DNA of 64,000 bases from an uncultured Clostridia bacterium. GTDB taxonomy: Bacteria; Bacillota; Clostridia; Christensenellales; Borkfalkiaceae. The position numbers and the translations under genes were made by a program. The DNA lies in the NCBI GenBank assembly GCA_944338165.1, contig CALVLN010000002.1:238933-302932 (forward strand), written 5' to 3'. This document shows positions 51,501 to 59,416 of the stretch, one piece after another; position 1 is the stretch's first letter, and every line of letters starts with the position of its first letter. Under the pieces are notes generated by a model. That model saw only the letters and a list, made by a program, of their open reading frames with translations. It did not search any database and was not told the DNA's origin.

Positions 51501-52453
51501 CCCTCCTCGTAATCGAGCGAACGCACGCTCGTGGGAAGCGCCTTGCCGTCGGGCGCAGTGCCGATGTTGACGGTGGTGCCGCCCACGTGGGTGTTGGTGA
51601 GCATATTCCCCCAGGTGGGATCCTTGGTGAAGTCGGCAGGCCATACGTCCACCGTCCTGCCGGAAGGGTTGACGTCGCCCGTCAAAATCTTGGGCACCGC
51701 CTTCATCCCGACAGATCCCCCCATGCCCGCATAGAGGACGGCATCCACCTCGGGATTATCCACATAATCGCCGACCTCGACGACGTTGCCGACGTTGAGG
51801 ATGAGCAGCACGCGTTTGAACACGCCCTGCGACGCCTGTTCGGTGACGTGTTTCAGCAGCGCAAGCTCGTTGTTGTTCGGCTCCAGCTCGTGCTTGCCGT
51901 TGCCGAGATCGGGCGAGAAATCGCTCCCCTCATGTCCCGTGCGCGAGAAGAAGATGATGGCAAGATCGCTGTATTGCGCATAGGACGAAACGATATCCTG
52001 CGTGTAGCTGCCCGCGCCGAGTTCCCCCGCGCCGTTCGCCGCATACAGCGCCTTGAGCTTGGGGTTGAGCTCGAAGCCGTAGTCCTCCATCGCTTCCAGA
52101 AAGCTCACCGGTTCAAAGGTGGAGCCGGCGCCCGAGCCCGTGCCGCCGTCGATCTCACAATCGCTGCGGCTGCCGAACACGGAGATCCTGCGCTCGCCCG
52201 CAGCGAGCGGCAGGGCGGGCTTCCCGTCCGTCTCCCCGTTTTTGAGCAGGATCATCCCCTCCTCGGCAATGCGCTCGTTGAGCTCGTTGCCGGCACGTTT
52301 GGCGCTGTTCAGATCGGCATATCGCGCGGCATAGGCGGCGTCTTCCTGCGGCAGAAACTGTTTCGCAGAGGCTGCGATCGTCCCGAACGGAAGGCACAGC
52401 GCCAACAGCAGAGCCGCCGCGGCAGCGCAGATTTTTTTTGCATTCATTCCCAT
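48584..52453 (-). CDS. Domain-permuted GH3 enzyme with C-terminal InlB repeats and membrane anchor (GH3-c)
   Basis: A 1289-residue protein. Signal peptide (residues 1-30), alpha/beta sandwich domain (ERIAEEGMILLKNGETDG, PFGYGLSYTSFSW), fibronectin-III-like domain, TIM barrel (DADGPAQLRN, NTHRSPFGGRNFEYYSQDGV, KHYVVNDQDT, GYEGVAVTDLVDG with presumed nucleophile D887), then three InlB/Flg_new repeats (RFAGWYTDSSCTEPFDFSKP, YGFGGWYLEPECDTQAVFSE, YVFEGWYRDSYCMAEADFTR) and a terminal membrane helix with RLLKRK. No LPxTG was seen, so it is held by the helix. AAGGAGG 5 bp before ATG. The NDQDT in place of NEQE is a small deviation in the acid motif. Confidence 0.87.
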   Translation of the reverse strand: MGMNAKKICAAAAALLLALCLPFGTIAASAKQFLPQEDAAYAARYADLNSAKRAGNELNERIAEEGMILLKNGETDGKPALPLAAGERRISVFGSRSDCEIDGGTGSGAGSTFEPVSFLEAMEDYGFELNPKLKALYAANGAGELGAGSYTQDIVSSYAQYSDLAIIFFSRTGHEGSDFSPDLGNGKHELEPNNNELALLKHVTEQASQGVFKRVLLILNVGNVVEVGDYVDNPEVDAVLYAGMGGSVGMKAVPKILTGDVNPSGRTVDVWPADFTKDPTWGNMLTNTHVGGTTVNIGTAPDGKALPTSVRSLDYEEGIYVGYKWYETAGTIDGWFSEAAEDQSTLPGQADDPYYNRSNGVLFPFGYGLSYTSFSWTMGEASFSGEITEAQAGDRVSIPVTVKNTGGVPGKDVVQAYVRAPYDAETAPVEKSDVSLITFAKTKLLQPGEEQTVTLEFDISDLASFDWNDANGNGFQGYELEPGAYSVLLRSDSHTDKGEELHVDYTVSACISYDEDGIDDPLNYNKGFGEETAKAVFSQNDEFNTARVGRQIDLMGETTYITEADAKYVSRSNWYQPEPPTDAELTYSDAAVDVLFDQVYYGACKDDPSDPWYKSEEDIPGYGQTGDVEGGWKQAPKGSDPNRVCEIQLSDMTGVPLDDPLWVEFMNQLTWSEMTNLLTQAYFETAAIPAIGKPKTYDADGPAQLRNNKNGGQKGTFWCNATLIACTYNLELCYEQGQHVAMEGMLMETDGSTVNGWYGPGLNTHRSPFGGRNFEYYSQDGVQGGMIAGAVIGGATEMGMHVYAKHYVVNDQDTGRKSNGGISVWVNEQALREVYLRQFEYAVEYGNLNGMMNSHGRMGLYATQNNYYLNTAVPRNEWGYEGVAVTDLVDGAPVGSGRTQVTNADQLIRSGSTFLGNLANQRRGEDPWFDGRILDGYYDAATNRLLVPESLEVTDWKCTGRANGSPDQAENQGIYFTATVTAGEFTLDSPTQWYWVRTTAMNSLYVAANSNQMQSVEDSDLVGAYVQIRYNDGVTPDEGYNVVKGSLIDEPEKTPVVPEGKRFAGWYTDSSCTEPFDFSKPVTKYTELYAFITDADQFAAIFDLNYAGAPQSGSILIKRDTAATPPPFEPLREGYGFGGWYLEPECDTQAVFSEILMTEDKTFYAKWIPEGRYTVTFDMNCGGVFPVHEETVDAEGCLTEPLFTPEREGYVFEGWYRDSYCMAEADFTRPVTSDMTLYAKWTKAPAEAEPAFTDTESVLLIAVTVAGTVLMCGALAALASGIVRLLKRK

Positions 52454-52514
52454 GGTTTCCTCCTTATCTGTCTGTTTTTCGCCCTCCCGTGGGAGGGATC
52501 CTTCTGTAAATTTA

Positions 52515-55424
52515 TCACGTCCCCTCGGACATGCCCGCCTCGGGCTCTTTCCCCGAAGCCAGCGCGCGGCGCAGGCGCAGCGTTTCGAATACGCCCCATG
52601 TGGCGATGCCCGCCGCGACGACGCACTCCACGGCGATCAGCCACGCCTGCCAGAGCGGCATTGCCACGCGGAATACGGTATCCTTGGTGACGCCGTTCAT
52701 CGCATTGGAATTGACGACGGAATAGAGCACGTTATGCGCAGCCCTCCGCAGCATCGCCACATCCGCAGAGTTCTCTTCGCTCGCCGTCATCCACGGGCGC
52801 GTCGTCGTCAGGTTGAGGTCGCCGCCCGCATAGATCATCTGTTTGGCGTTCATGTACGAAGAGACGTTGAAATCGCAAATGACGGTGCCGACGAACCCCC
52901 ATTCCCCGCGCAAGATCTCCGTGACGAGGCGGTAATCGCCGCCCGTCCAGCGGGTCCCGATGCGGTTGAACGAGGTCATGATCCCCTTGGGAGAGGCCTT
53001 TTTGACGGCGATCTCAAAGGGCCGCAGATACAATTCGCGGATGGCTTGCTCGGTCGCCCAGGTGCAAAGGCCGTTGTCGTCGCGGTGCGTCTCCTGTTCG
53101 TTGAGGGCAAAATGCTTCATGAAGGTGATGAGCCCGCGGCTCTGCGCGCCCTCGATCTGCGCGGCGGCAAGCATGCCCGAAAGATACGGGTCCTCCGAAT
53201 AATACTCGGAATTGCGCCCGCCGAAGGGGCTGCGGTGCAGATTCAGCCCGGGGGCGTACCAGCCGCTGTACGGCACGTACGGGTCAAAATTCTGTTTGCC
53301 GTAGGTGCCCTCCTCCCCGACGCATTCCCCGTAACGGCGGGCGAGATCGACGTTCCACGTACTCCCCACGACGTATTCGCTCGCGTAGGCGACGGTGCCG
53401 TAGACGTTCTCGCCGCTGACGAAATTGACAAACCCCGTCGGCCCGTCGGCGGCGATCGTCTCGGGAAGGCCCAGGCGCGCCACGCCGCTCGTTTTGAACG
53501 CGCCCTCGTTGTAAAGATCCCGCAGCTCGCGGAAGGTAAAACTGTCCAGAAAGACGTTCCATTCCTTCGCGTGATAGGGAAGCCCGCGCAGCTCCGCCGC
53601 CTTATATACGACGGGGCCGTTCAGCGTCTCCGCCCGGTATTGCTTTTCGGGGCAGTTGGGCGTCACCGACTTGAGATCTTCTTCCGCAAAGGGGCTCTCC
53701 GCGAGGTTGCGGCCCGCGGGCGTGGTCGGCCACGTCCCCGCCCAGTCTTCGCGCGAGAGCACGGTATCCAGCTCCGCGTCCGCATCGTCAAAGCGGTTGA
53801 CGACCGCATTGCCCGTGACGGGATCGGCGGAAAAGGTCACGGTCTCGGGGGCGGAGAGGAGGACGGGCTGTATCCCCTCCTTCGGCGTGTGGGCGTCCGT
53901 CTTGAACCGAAGGGCGTATTCCCCCGCCGCGAGCTCGTAGCCCGTATGTCCGTTCCGGTTGGCATCCGAATCGTCGTAAGACGCCGCGTAATAGGGCTCG
54001 AACGTGAGCGTGACCACGGCGGAATTCGGCTTATCCGCGCCGTCCGCATCGCTTGCGGGGTAGAGCATCGGCGTCTTGGCAAACGCCGCAAGCACGGTAG
54101 AAGGCTTTTCGATGCCGCCTGCGGGCGCGTCGCAGTAAAGTTCCACCACGTCCTTTCCCGCATAGCTGCCCGTATTGGTCACCCGCACGTCGACGGTAAG
54201 CGGAGTATTCTTATTTTTTTCCGTGAGCGTGAGATCTTCATACGCCTCGGGCTCTGCAAGTTCCCAGGAGAACGTGGTATAACTCAGCCCGTAGCCGAAG
54301 GGATAGACGACGCTCTCGCCGTACCATGCCTCATCTTGGGCGCCGCGCGTCTCGTAATAACGGTAGCCGAGATAGATCCCCTCCTCGTAATCGACGAAAT
54401 AATAGCGCTTATCCTTGCGCTTGCCGTCCTCCACGGTGTAATACGTTGCGCCTTCCTCGGTAAAATTGTTGCCGAAGTTGGCGTACGTGGGATCCATGGT
54501 AAAATCGGCAGCCCAGGTATCCACCGTTTTCCCCGAGAAAGACGCCTCACCGCACAGCAGCCGCCCGAGCGCGTTGATGCCGGAAAAGCCGGGGCCGCCG
54601 ACGGAAATGCAGGCATCTACGCCGGGATCGTCCTCAAAGATGCCCGCTTCCATCGTCGTGCTCAGGTTCAGCAGCACGATGACCTTGCGGAAGGGGCCGT
54701 TTTTCACCGCCTCGAGCAGATCGCGCTCGTTCTCGTCCAGTTCGAGATAATGCCCCTCCTGATCCGGCATCGTACGGGGAAGGTCAAACCCTTCCCCGCC
54801 GATACGGGAAAAGACGATAACGGCAGCATCGGCGTAATCGCGATAGCTGTCCTTTACCGCCTGAGGATAGGAGGCCTGCGGCGTTTCCCCCGTGACCAGG
54901 GTGATGTCGCCGCTGTTTTCCATCTTCGGATTTGGTGTTCTGCCCCCTCCGGACTTCGCGTCGTCCAGATAAAACGCTTCCAGCACGGGATTGACGGTGA
55001 GACCCGCCGCCTCCAGACTGTCGCGTATGGTCGCGGCGCCTTCAAAGTTGCCGCCGCCCGACCCTGTGCCCCCGTAGACGAGGTCGACGGAATTCTTGCC
55101 GAACACGCTGATCTTGTTCTCCTGCGGCAGAAGCGGCAGGGCAGAATCTTTGTTTTTGAGGAGCACGAACCCCTCCTCGCACAGCTCCTCGTTGAGGGCG
55201 TTCCCGCGGCGGTATGCGTCCTCTTTGCTCGTCGCCGTCACCTCAAAATAGCGCCCTTCGCCGCGGCCGAACGTGCGCTCGCCGCCGATCGCCATGCAGA
55301 TGACCTCGTAATATACCGTCGCAGAAAGCACGGTGACGACGATCATCACGACAGCCAAAACCGCCGCCACGATCGCCCAGACGCGCGTCCGGAGATTTTT
55401 AAAAAAAGCCGAAAAAAATTGCAA
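52515..55424 (-). CDS. Domain-permuted GH3 enzyme, membrane-anchored at both ends (GH3-d)
   Basis: A 969-residue paralogue of GH3-a with the same plan: N-terminal helix (about 12-38), alpha/beta sandwich (LCEEGFVLLKNKDSALPLLP, FSRIGGEGFDLPRTMPDQEG, PFGYGLSYTTFSW), fibronectin-III-like domain, TIM barrel (AADGPTGFVNF, NLHRSPFGGRNSEYYSEDPY, KHFALNEQETHR, GFVGTVICDF with presumed nucleophile D851), and a C-terminal helix (WLIAVECVVAAGIATWGVFE). The start codon is TTG (55422-55424), chosen because GGAGG is 8 bp upstream and the membrane segment begins at once. First gene of module B; no good -10 box was seen upstream. Confidence 0.87.
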   Translation of the reverse strand: MQFFSAFFKNLRTRVWAIVAAVLAVVMIVVTVLSATVYYEVICMAIGGERTFGRGEGRYFEVTATSKEDAYRRGNALNEELCEEGFVLLKNKDSALPLLPQENKISVFGKNSVDLVYGGTGSGGGNFEGAATIRDSLEAAGLTVNPVLEAFYLDDAKSGGGRTPNPKMENSGDITLVTGETPQASYPQAVKDSYRDYADAAVIVFSRIGGEGFDLPRTMPDQEGHYLELDENERDLLEAVKNGPFRKVIVLLNLSTTMEAGIFEDDPGVDACISVGGPGFSGINALGRLLCGEASFSGKTVDTWAADFTMDPTYANFGNNFTEEGATYYTVEDGKRKDKRYYFVDYEEGIYLGYRYYETRGAQDEAWYGESVVYPFGYGLSYTTFSWELAEPEAYEDLTLTEKNKNTPLTVDVRVTNTGSYAGKDVVELYCDAPAGGIEKPSTVLAAFAKTPMLYPASDADGADKPNSAVVTLTFEPYYAASYDDSDANRNGHTGYELAAGEYALRFKTDAHTPKEGIQPVLLSAPETVTFSADPVTGNAVVNRFDDADAELDTVLSREDWAGTWPTTPAGRNLAESPFAEEDLKSVTPNCPEKQYRAETLNGPVVYKAAELRGLPYHAKEWNVFLDSFTFRELRDLYNEGAFKTSGVARLGLPETIAADGPTGFVNFVSGENVYGTVAYASEYVVGSTWNVDLARRYGECVGEEGTYGKQNFDPYVPYSGWYAPGLNLHRSPFGGRNSEYYSEDPYLSGMLAAAQIEGAQSRGLITFMKHFALNEQETHRDDNGLCTWATEQAIRELYLRPFEIAVKKASPKGIMTSFNRIGTRWTGGDYRLVTEILRGEWGFVGTVICDFNVSSYMNAKQMIYAGGDLNLTTTRPWMTASEENSADVAMLRRAAHNVLYSVVNSNAMNGVTKDTVFRVAMPLWQAWLIAVECVVAAGIATWGVFETLRLRRALASGKEPEAGMSEGT

Positions 55425-55506
55425 AGTCTCTTCCTCCGTGCGCCGTACGGCGCGGTTTTCTTCCTGCCTTCATCTTACGATGACGCCGTCGGAAAGTAAA
55501 GATACT

Positions 55507-55550
55507 CTTGCATAATCTGTCATTTTCTTGTCAAAATCTGTTTCCTATAC
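55507..55550 (-). promoter_or_regulatory. Possible activator-dependent promoter region of module B
   Basis: A TTGACA and a second TGACA 11 bp away lie about 100 bp before the TTG start, but neither has a good -10 at 17 bp. A promoter needing the adjacent LytTR regulator would fit; evidence is weak. Confidence 0.3.
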
Positions 55551-55573
55551 ACAATTTTTTTGGCAAAACGCGC

Positions 55574-55603
55574 AAAAAAACGGGCACCCGAACGGGTACC
55601 CGT
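55574..55603 (-). terminator. Terminator of two-component system B
   Basis: Stem ACGGGTACCCG/CGGGTGCCCGT (one G-T pair) followed by seven T on the minus strand. Confidence 0.85.
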
Positions 55604-55622
55604 CTTCCCCGGAACACGCAAA

Positions 55623-55646
55623 CTGCCGCGCCGATCGGCGCGGCAG
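55623..55646 (-). other. Perfect 24-bp palindrome at the stop codon of response regulator B
   Basis: CTGCCGCGCCGA/TCGGCGCGGCAG directly abuts the stop. It precedes the terminator and may protect the mRNA 3' end. Confidence 0.5.
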
Positions 55647-56351
55647 TCATGCCTTGGAAATAAATTTTGCGACCGCCTCGGAAAACTCCTTGCGTTTGGG
55701 CCGGCTGACGAGCAGCCAATCTCCCGCCACCTTCACTCTGTCCCGGTCCAGCGCCTGTACGTAGTTCAGATTGACGAGGATGCCGCTGTTGCATCGGACG
55801 AAGACGTCCTCCGGCAGCTGCTTTTCCGCGCTGACGAGCGACCCGTGCACGAGGATCTCCTCCCCCACCAGGCGGTAACGCAGGGAATGCCCGACGACTT
55901 CGACGTAACAGATCTCCCGCAGGGGCACCCGCCGCGTCATGCCGCCCGACGCCAGCAGCAGCGTGGGCTCGTCCTCGCGGAACGCCTGTTTTAAAAACTT
56001 TTTCATGCGGACGGAAAAGTCAAAGTAATGGATGGGTTTTACGATATAATCAAACGCCTGCACCTCGTAGCCGTGGATGGCATATTTGAGCAGATTGGTG
56101 ACGAAGATGATCCCCACCCTTTCGTCCAGCGCGCGCAGGCGGCGCGCCGCCTCCATGCCGTCGATGGTCGGCAGCTGGATGTCCATAAAGATGAGATGAT
56201 AGACGGGGCGGTACGCCGCGAGAAAATCCAGCCCGTCGGAAAAACTGTCGATATGATAGTCGATGCCGTTTTCGCCGCAAAAGCGCTCCACGTATCCGGA
56301 AAGAATGCGCAGATTATCAGGCTCGTCTTCGACGATGCAGATATTCAGCAT
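55647..56351 (-). CDS. LytTR-type response regulator (system B)
   Basis: A 234-residue regulator. Receiver domain with ED at 9-10, phosphoacceptor D57 (YHLIFMDIQLPTI), switch residues (FVTN) and YIVKPIHY; LytTR domain from about 130 (EICYVEVVGHSLRYRLVGEE, FVRCNSGILVNLNYV). I chose the ATG at 56349-56351 because AAGGGGG lies 7 bp upstream; a GTG two codons earlier overlaps the kinase stop. Cotranscribed with the kinase. Expected to act on the promoter of module B immediately downstream. Confidence 0.92.
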   Translation of the reverse strand: MLNICIVEDEPDNLRILSGYVERFCGENGIDYHIDSFSDGLDFLAAYRPVYHLIFMDIQLPTIDGMEAARRLRALDERVGIIFVTNLLKYAIHGYEVQAFDYIVKPIHYFDFSVRMKKFLKQAFREDEPTLLLASGGMTRRVPLREICYVEVVGHSLRYRLVGEEILVHGSLVSAEKQLPEDVFVRCNSGILVNLNYVQALDRDRVKVAGDWLLVSRPKRKEFSEAVAKFISKA

Positions 56352-56353
56352 GG

Positions 56354-57745
56354 TCACACCCCCTTCCCTTCCGTGCCTGCTGCCGCGGAAGGCGCATTCC
56401 TCTGTGCCGCGGGGACGGGAAGCATGATATCCACGCTGAAGATATCGTCCTTGACGTCCACGCAGAGCACGCCGCCGTATTTTTCCACGGACATGCGCAT
56501 GCTGCGCATGCCGAATCCGTGATAATCTTTTTCCCCCTTGCTGCTGAGGGGAAGCCCGTCTGCGAATTCGATCGTCTCCCCGTCCGCCATGTAATTTTCC
56601 ATATGCACGGAGATCATGGCGGCGACGCGCTTGACGGTCACGCGGATGATGCGCTTTTCCGTCTCCTCCAGTTTAAGCGCCGCGTCCACGGCGTTGTGGA
56701 TGCCGTTCTGAAAAATGGAATACAGATCCGCCTGGCGCATAAAGTTGAGGAGCGCCCCGTCGATGACGCAGACGAGCTTGATGTTGTTCTCGCTGCAAAA
56801 AATGCTTTCCTCGGAAAGGATGACGTCCAGCACCTCGTTCCCCGTCTTGAGCATGCCGTCATAGATATCGATGGCGTGCTCGATCTCCTCCAGCTCCCCT
56901 TCGTCGGCAAATTCCCGCTGGCGGATGCTGCGGATGCGGTGGCGCAAATCGTGACACTTCATGTTGATAAAGTCCACGTTGACCTTGCTCAGCTCGTAGA
57001 TCTCCTCGTTTTTGTGCCACAGGCTCTCCACGATCTTGAGCTCCGATTCCGCCTCTTTGCGCCCCACGATGGATACGAGCATGACGAGCGCAAACACGCA
57101 GCCGAGAATGTTGTAGAAAATGATGAAGTAATTGACGATCTCGGGAATACCTGCGGGGAGGTCGTATACCACGAAGGCGTTGAGGATGACGTTGACGAAG
57201 ACGATGGCGATGGCGAGCGAAAAGACGGGTGTATTGCGGAGGCGGAATTCCCTGCCGCCGTGCTCCTGTTCGCGCAATTTGAAAAAAGCCCAACAGCCGA
57301 GATAGACAAGGACGTGCGGGACGATAAATACAAGGATCTGCAGCCCGTCGGCAAAATCGCCCATCTCGTTGCCGTATAAGTTATTATTGGCATTGATGTC
57401 GAGCGGCAAACATGCAAGGCTGTAGATCTGAAAGGAAATATGCTGTTCGTTGTAAGAAAAGAACCCATAGTAGACGACGTTCCCCCACGACGTATCCAGG
57501 CAGAATTTGAGCGCCGCGAGCGTCGCCGTGAAGATGAGGATAAAGATCGCCGAAGAATACAGGGCGTTGTAATAGGGAATGGGCAGCGCGAAGGTAAAGA
57601 GAAGCAGCCCCGCCGCGGCAATGGCCGCACGCCGCGCAAAATGCGGACGCCGCTTGACGCGGTAAACGAGCAGCGTTTCCGCGACGAGGATCTCGAACAG
57701 AAAGACGAATTTAAAATAAAACAGCGGTGCGGAAAAATCATACAT
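56354..57745 (-). CDS. Sensor histidine kinase, AgrC/GHKL type (system B)
   Basis: About 463 residues. Six or more membrane helices fill the first ~230 residues. A coiled segment leads to the H-box FINMKCHDLRHRIRSIR, then a GHKL domain with N-box FQNGIHNAVDAALK and G-box DYHGFGMRSMRM. The C-terminal tail is short and Ala/Pro-rich. Same architecture as kinase A, but here the kinase gene precedes the regulator. The start is uncertain: ATG at 57743-57745 (GAGG upstream) is preferred over ATG at 57761-57763. Promoter at 57805-57833. Confidence 0.88.
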   Translation of the reverse strand: MYDFSAPLFYFKFVFLFEILVAETLLVYRVKRRPHFARRAAIAAAGLLLFTFALPIPYYNALYSSAIFILIFTATLAALKFCLDTSWGNVVYYGFFSYNEQHISFQIYSLACLPLDINANNNLYGNEMGDFADGLQILVFIVPHVLVYLGCWAFFKLREQEHGGREFRLRNTPVFSLAIAIVFVNVILNAFVVYDLPAGIPEIVNYFIIFYNILGCVFALVMLVSIVGRKEAESELKIVESLWHKNEEIYELSKVNVDFINMKCHDLRHRIRSIRQREFADEGELEEIEHAIDIYDGMLKTGNEVLDVILSEESIFCSENNIKLVCVIDGALLNFMRQADLYSIFQNGIHNAVDAALKLEETEKRIIRVTVKRVAAMISVHMENYMADGETIEFADGLPLSSKGEKDYHGFGMRSMRMSVEKYGGVLCVDVKDDIFSVDIMLPVPAAQRNAPSAAAGTEGKGV

Positions 57746-57804
57746 ATCGGGACCTCGCTTCATACGGCCGCGCCCTTCCACCTGCAGGCGGAAGATTTAT
57801 TTTT

Positions 57805-57833
57805 ATCTTATCACAACGATGAAGCGCTGTCAA
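57805..57833 (-). promoter_or_regulatory. Promoter of two-component system B
   Basis: -35 TTGACA (57828-57833), 17 bp, -10 TAAGAT (57805-57810). Confidence 0.85.
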
Positions 57834-58229
57834 GATGCAATTTTTTTCATATATCCCGTCACGGAAACGGCGTTCCGCGCATATACGCAACAAAAAGTTC
57901 CTTTTGCGATTCGCGGCACCCATGCCTGCAGAAAGCACCGCGACCAGCGCCATGGCATCGGCGTGCCGCAACCCCAGACATGCCGCCCGCCTTTTTTCTG
58001 AAATGCGGACACGGGCGGCTCCTCTGTCGCCTTGGCCGCTCCCCGTTCCGCCGCAAAAGAAGAGGCTTTTTTGCGGCGCGAGATCGCATCCGGCACTTGA
58101 CTTTTAAATGGCATATGTTATTTTGACAAACGTACCAACCACTTTCCAAGATCAGCCGGTGCCTTGTCCGCGGGTGGCTTTGCCGTGTAAATTCGTCAAA
58201 TTGAGCGAATTTTATCCCTATATCACAGT

Positions 58230-58266
58230 AAAAGAGGGATGCGGATATCCCGCATCCCTCTCTTTT
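58230..58266 (-). terminator. Cassette hairpin 5 (array end)
   Basis: AGAGGGATGCGG-ATAT-CCGCATCCCTCT stem with flanking A/T runs. The same hairpin closes every cassette (58868, 59561, 61201, 62827). Confidence 0.9.
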
Positions 58267-58270
58267 GAAA

Positions 58271-58642
58271 TTATTCTTTCTTCTCCTGATCTTGGGAATC
58301 CTCCTCCCTTTCGGATTTTTCGTAAAAATATCTAACATACCAAAATACAAGCTCACAAATAAGGATACAGCCAACCGTATAAATAAGCGAAATGGCAAAC
58401 GCAAATCCCATCGATTCTTGAGTCTGATAAAGTAAAGGAATAAGAATAAAAATTAATAGATTTATACACAGTATACATGTCCAAACAATAAACCATATTT
58501 TGGATTTATTGGAGTTCTTCCATTCATAAAGATACTGTTCTAACTCTTTTTCTCTTATCCAAACTTTATAATTTCCACAACTAATAAGCAAATCAATTAT
58601 CGCAAGGACAAAAATCGCAATAATATATCCAACAATATCCAT
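58271..58642 (-). CDS. Putative membrane immunity protein, family B (cassette v)
   Basis: A 123-residue protein with three or four membrane helices and a charged tail FYEKSEREEDSQDQEKKE. It is paralogous to the 126-residue protein at 61239-61619: the tail is nearly identical, the N-terminal two thirds diverge. It follows an Rhs-type C-terminal tip by 28 bp and ends at the cassette hairpin. Position, membrane nature and variability match an immunity protein against the preceding tip. Strongly AT-rich against a GC-rich chromosome. Function not shown by sequence. Confidence 0.65.
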   Translation of the reverse strand: MDIVGYIIAIFVLAIIDLLISCGNYKVWIREKELEQYLYEWKNSNKSKIWFIVWTCILCINLLIFILIPLLYQTQESMGFAFAISLIYTVGCILICELVFWYVRYFYEKSEREEDSQDQEKKE

Positions 58643-58670
58643 TATTCGCCTTACATCTTTTTTGAATAAA

Positions 58671-58820
58671 TCATTGAGCTAAATAATTAATCCCTTCAAA
58701 TATAATAGATGAGATTAATGATTTAAAGAAGTTCTTATACAAAACACCTGTCGCAAAGCCGTTCGCCGTAGAAAGCGCAAGTCCGCTCAACGTCACCTCC
58801 TCTCCGCTCGCCGCGCTGTC
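58671..58820 (-). pseudogene. Orphan Rhs C-terminal tip, family B (cassette v), core deleted
   Basis: Only ~50 codons remain: SAASGEEVTLSGLALSTANG followed by FATGVLYKNFFKSLISSIIF and a short end. The first part is nearly identical to the end of the Rhs fragment at 61650-62783; the last ~25 residues differ. The Rhs core is missing: cassette start and tip are joined at GCCGCGCT, a sequence shared by both parents. A longer frame with a TTG start at 58862 exists, but that TTG is the -35 box of the cassette promoter, so it is not used here. Confidence 0.65.
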
Positions 58821-58833
58821 CTGATCACCATTA

Positions 58834-58862
58834 ATTGTAGCACAGATCGCATATTTTGTCAA
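58834..58862 (-). promoter_or_regulatory. Cassette v promoter
   Basis: -35 TTGACA (58857-58862), 17 bp, -10 TACAAT (58834-58839), immediately after the hairpin of the previous cassette. Confidence 0.8.
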
Positions 58863-58867
58863 TAGTC

Positions 58868-58900
58868 AAAGAGGGATGCGGATACCCCGCATCCCTCTTT
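58868..58900 (-). terminator. Cassette hairpin 4
   Basis: Same 12-bp stem as the other cassette hairpins, with GATACC in place of GATATC at its centre. Confidence 0.88.
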
Positions 58901-58909
58901 GGACAAAAT

Positions 58910-59416
58910 TCATTGAGATAAAATTATTATTTCATGATATTTGGGCGAATATAAAATCTTAATTCTCTTGTCTATTATTTTGTAAAATGCAACGCTGTAC
59001 TTTTTGCTGAACATCAAAATACGATGCCCATTATACCGGAATCTTACCCCAACTTTTATTGGGCCTGCCACCACTCCCCCTCCTTGAGAATATCGAAATG
59101 GGACAACTTCTCGTTCAACAATATTTTTATCACTTAACCACAATCGAATATTATTTTTTATAACATGATTTCGGCAGATAAGCAGTATGGCAACAACAAT
59201 GCCTACCAAATAAAAGCCGCAACAAAATACCATCCCGATTTGTAAGCCACGTGGATCAGTACCTGCGCCCGATACTATACTCCAGATTAAAATCGATAAA
59301 CAGCATATCAATAAGGGAATACATATCGACAATATCACTATTATAATTTTTTGAGGAGAAAATTGTCCATACCGAAATGTTAAAATGTCCGGTCGACGAC
59401 TTATATCATTTTCCAT
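58910..59416 (-). CDS. Putative membrane immunity protein (cassette iv)
   Basis: A 168-residue protein with two membrane helices (about 23-47 and 60-82) and a cytoplasmic beta-rich domain (VEREVVPFRYSQGGGVVAGP, VGVRFRYNGHRILMF) that resembles DUF3592-type proteins, at low certainty. It is unrelated to the other two immunity families. Its ATG overlaps the end of the preceding tip remnant by 16 bp and it ends just before a cassette hairpin, so it occupies the immunity position. AT-rich. No clear ribosome site; coupling to the tip is likely. Confidence 0.6.
   Translation of the reverse strand: MENDISRRPDILTFRYGQFSPQKIIIVILSICIPLLICCLSILIWSIVSGAGTDPRGLQIGMVFCCGFYLVGIVVAILLICRNHVIKNNIRLWLSDKNIVEREVVPFRYSQGGGVVAGPIKVGVRFRYNGHRILMFSKKYSVAFYKIIDKRIKILYSPKYHEIIILSQ

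Larger units (their letters stand above)
57746..58270. other. 525-bp intergenic region
   Basis: It contains the kinase promoter (57805-57833), an inverted repeat GCCGCAAAA/TTTTGCGGC at 58050-58077 (possible terminator or hairpin), and the end hairpin of the Rhs cassette array (58230-58266). No credible gene was found in the rest. Confidence 0.6.

Noticed and set aside
52482..52497. CCCTCCCGTGGGAGGG between GH3-d and GH3-c as a terminator
   Set aside because: A 7-bp stem with a minimal loop and no T-run after it; the two genes are 61 bp apart in one operon, so termination is unlikely.
48542..55499. Plus-strand open frames of 1382 and 1015 codons opposite GH3-c and GH3-d
   Set aside because: Same GC-bias shadow effect; the minus strand has full GH3 motifs, signal peptides and ribosome sites.
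58671..58862. 63-codon gene starting at TTG 58862
   Set aside because: That TTG is the first part of the TTGACA -35 box of the cassette promoter; a transcript from this promoter cannot contain it. Only the downstream tip is annotated, as a fragment.
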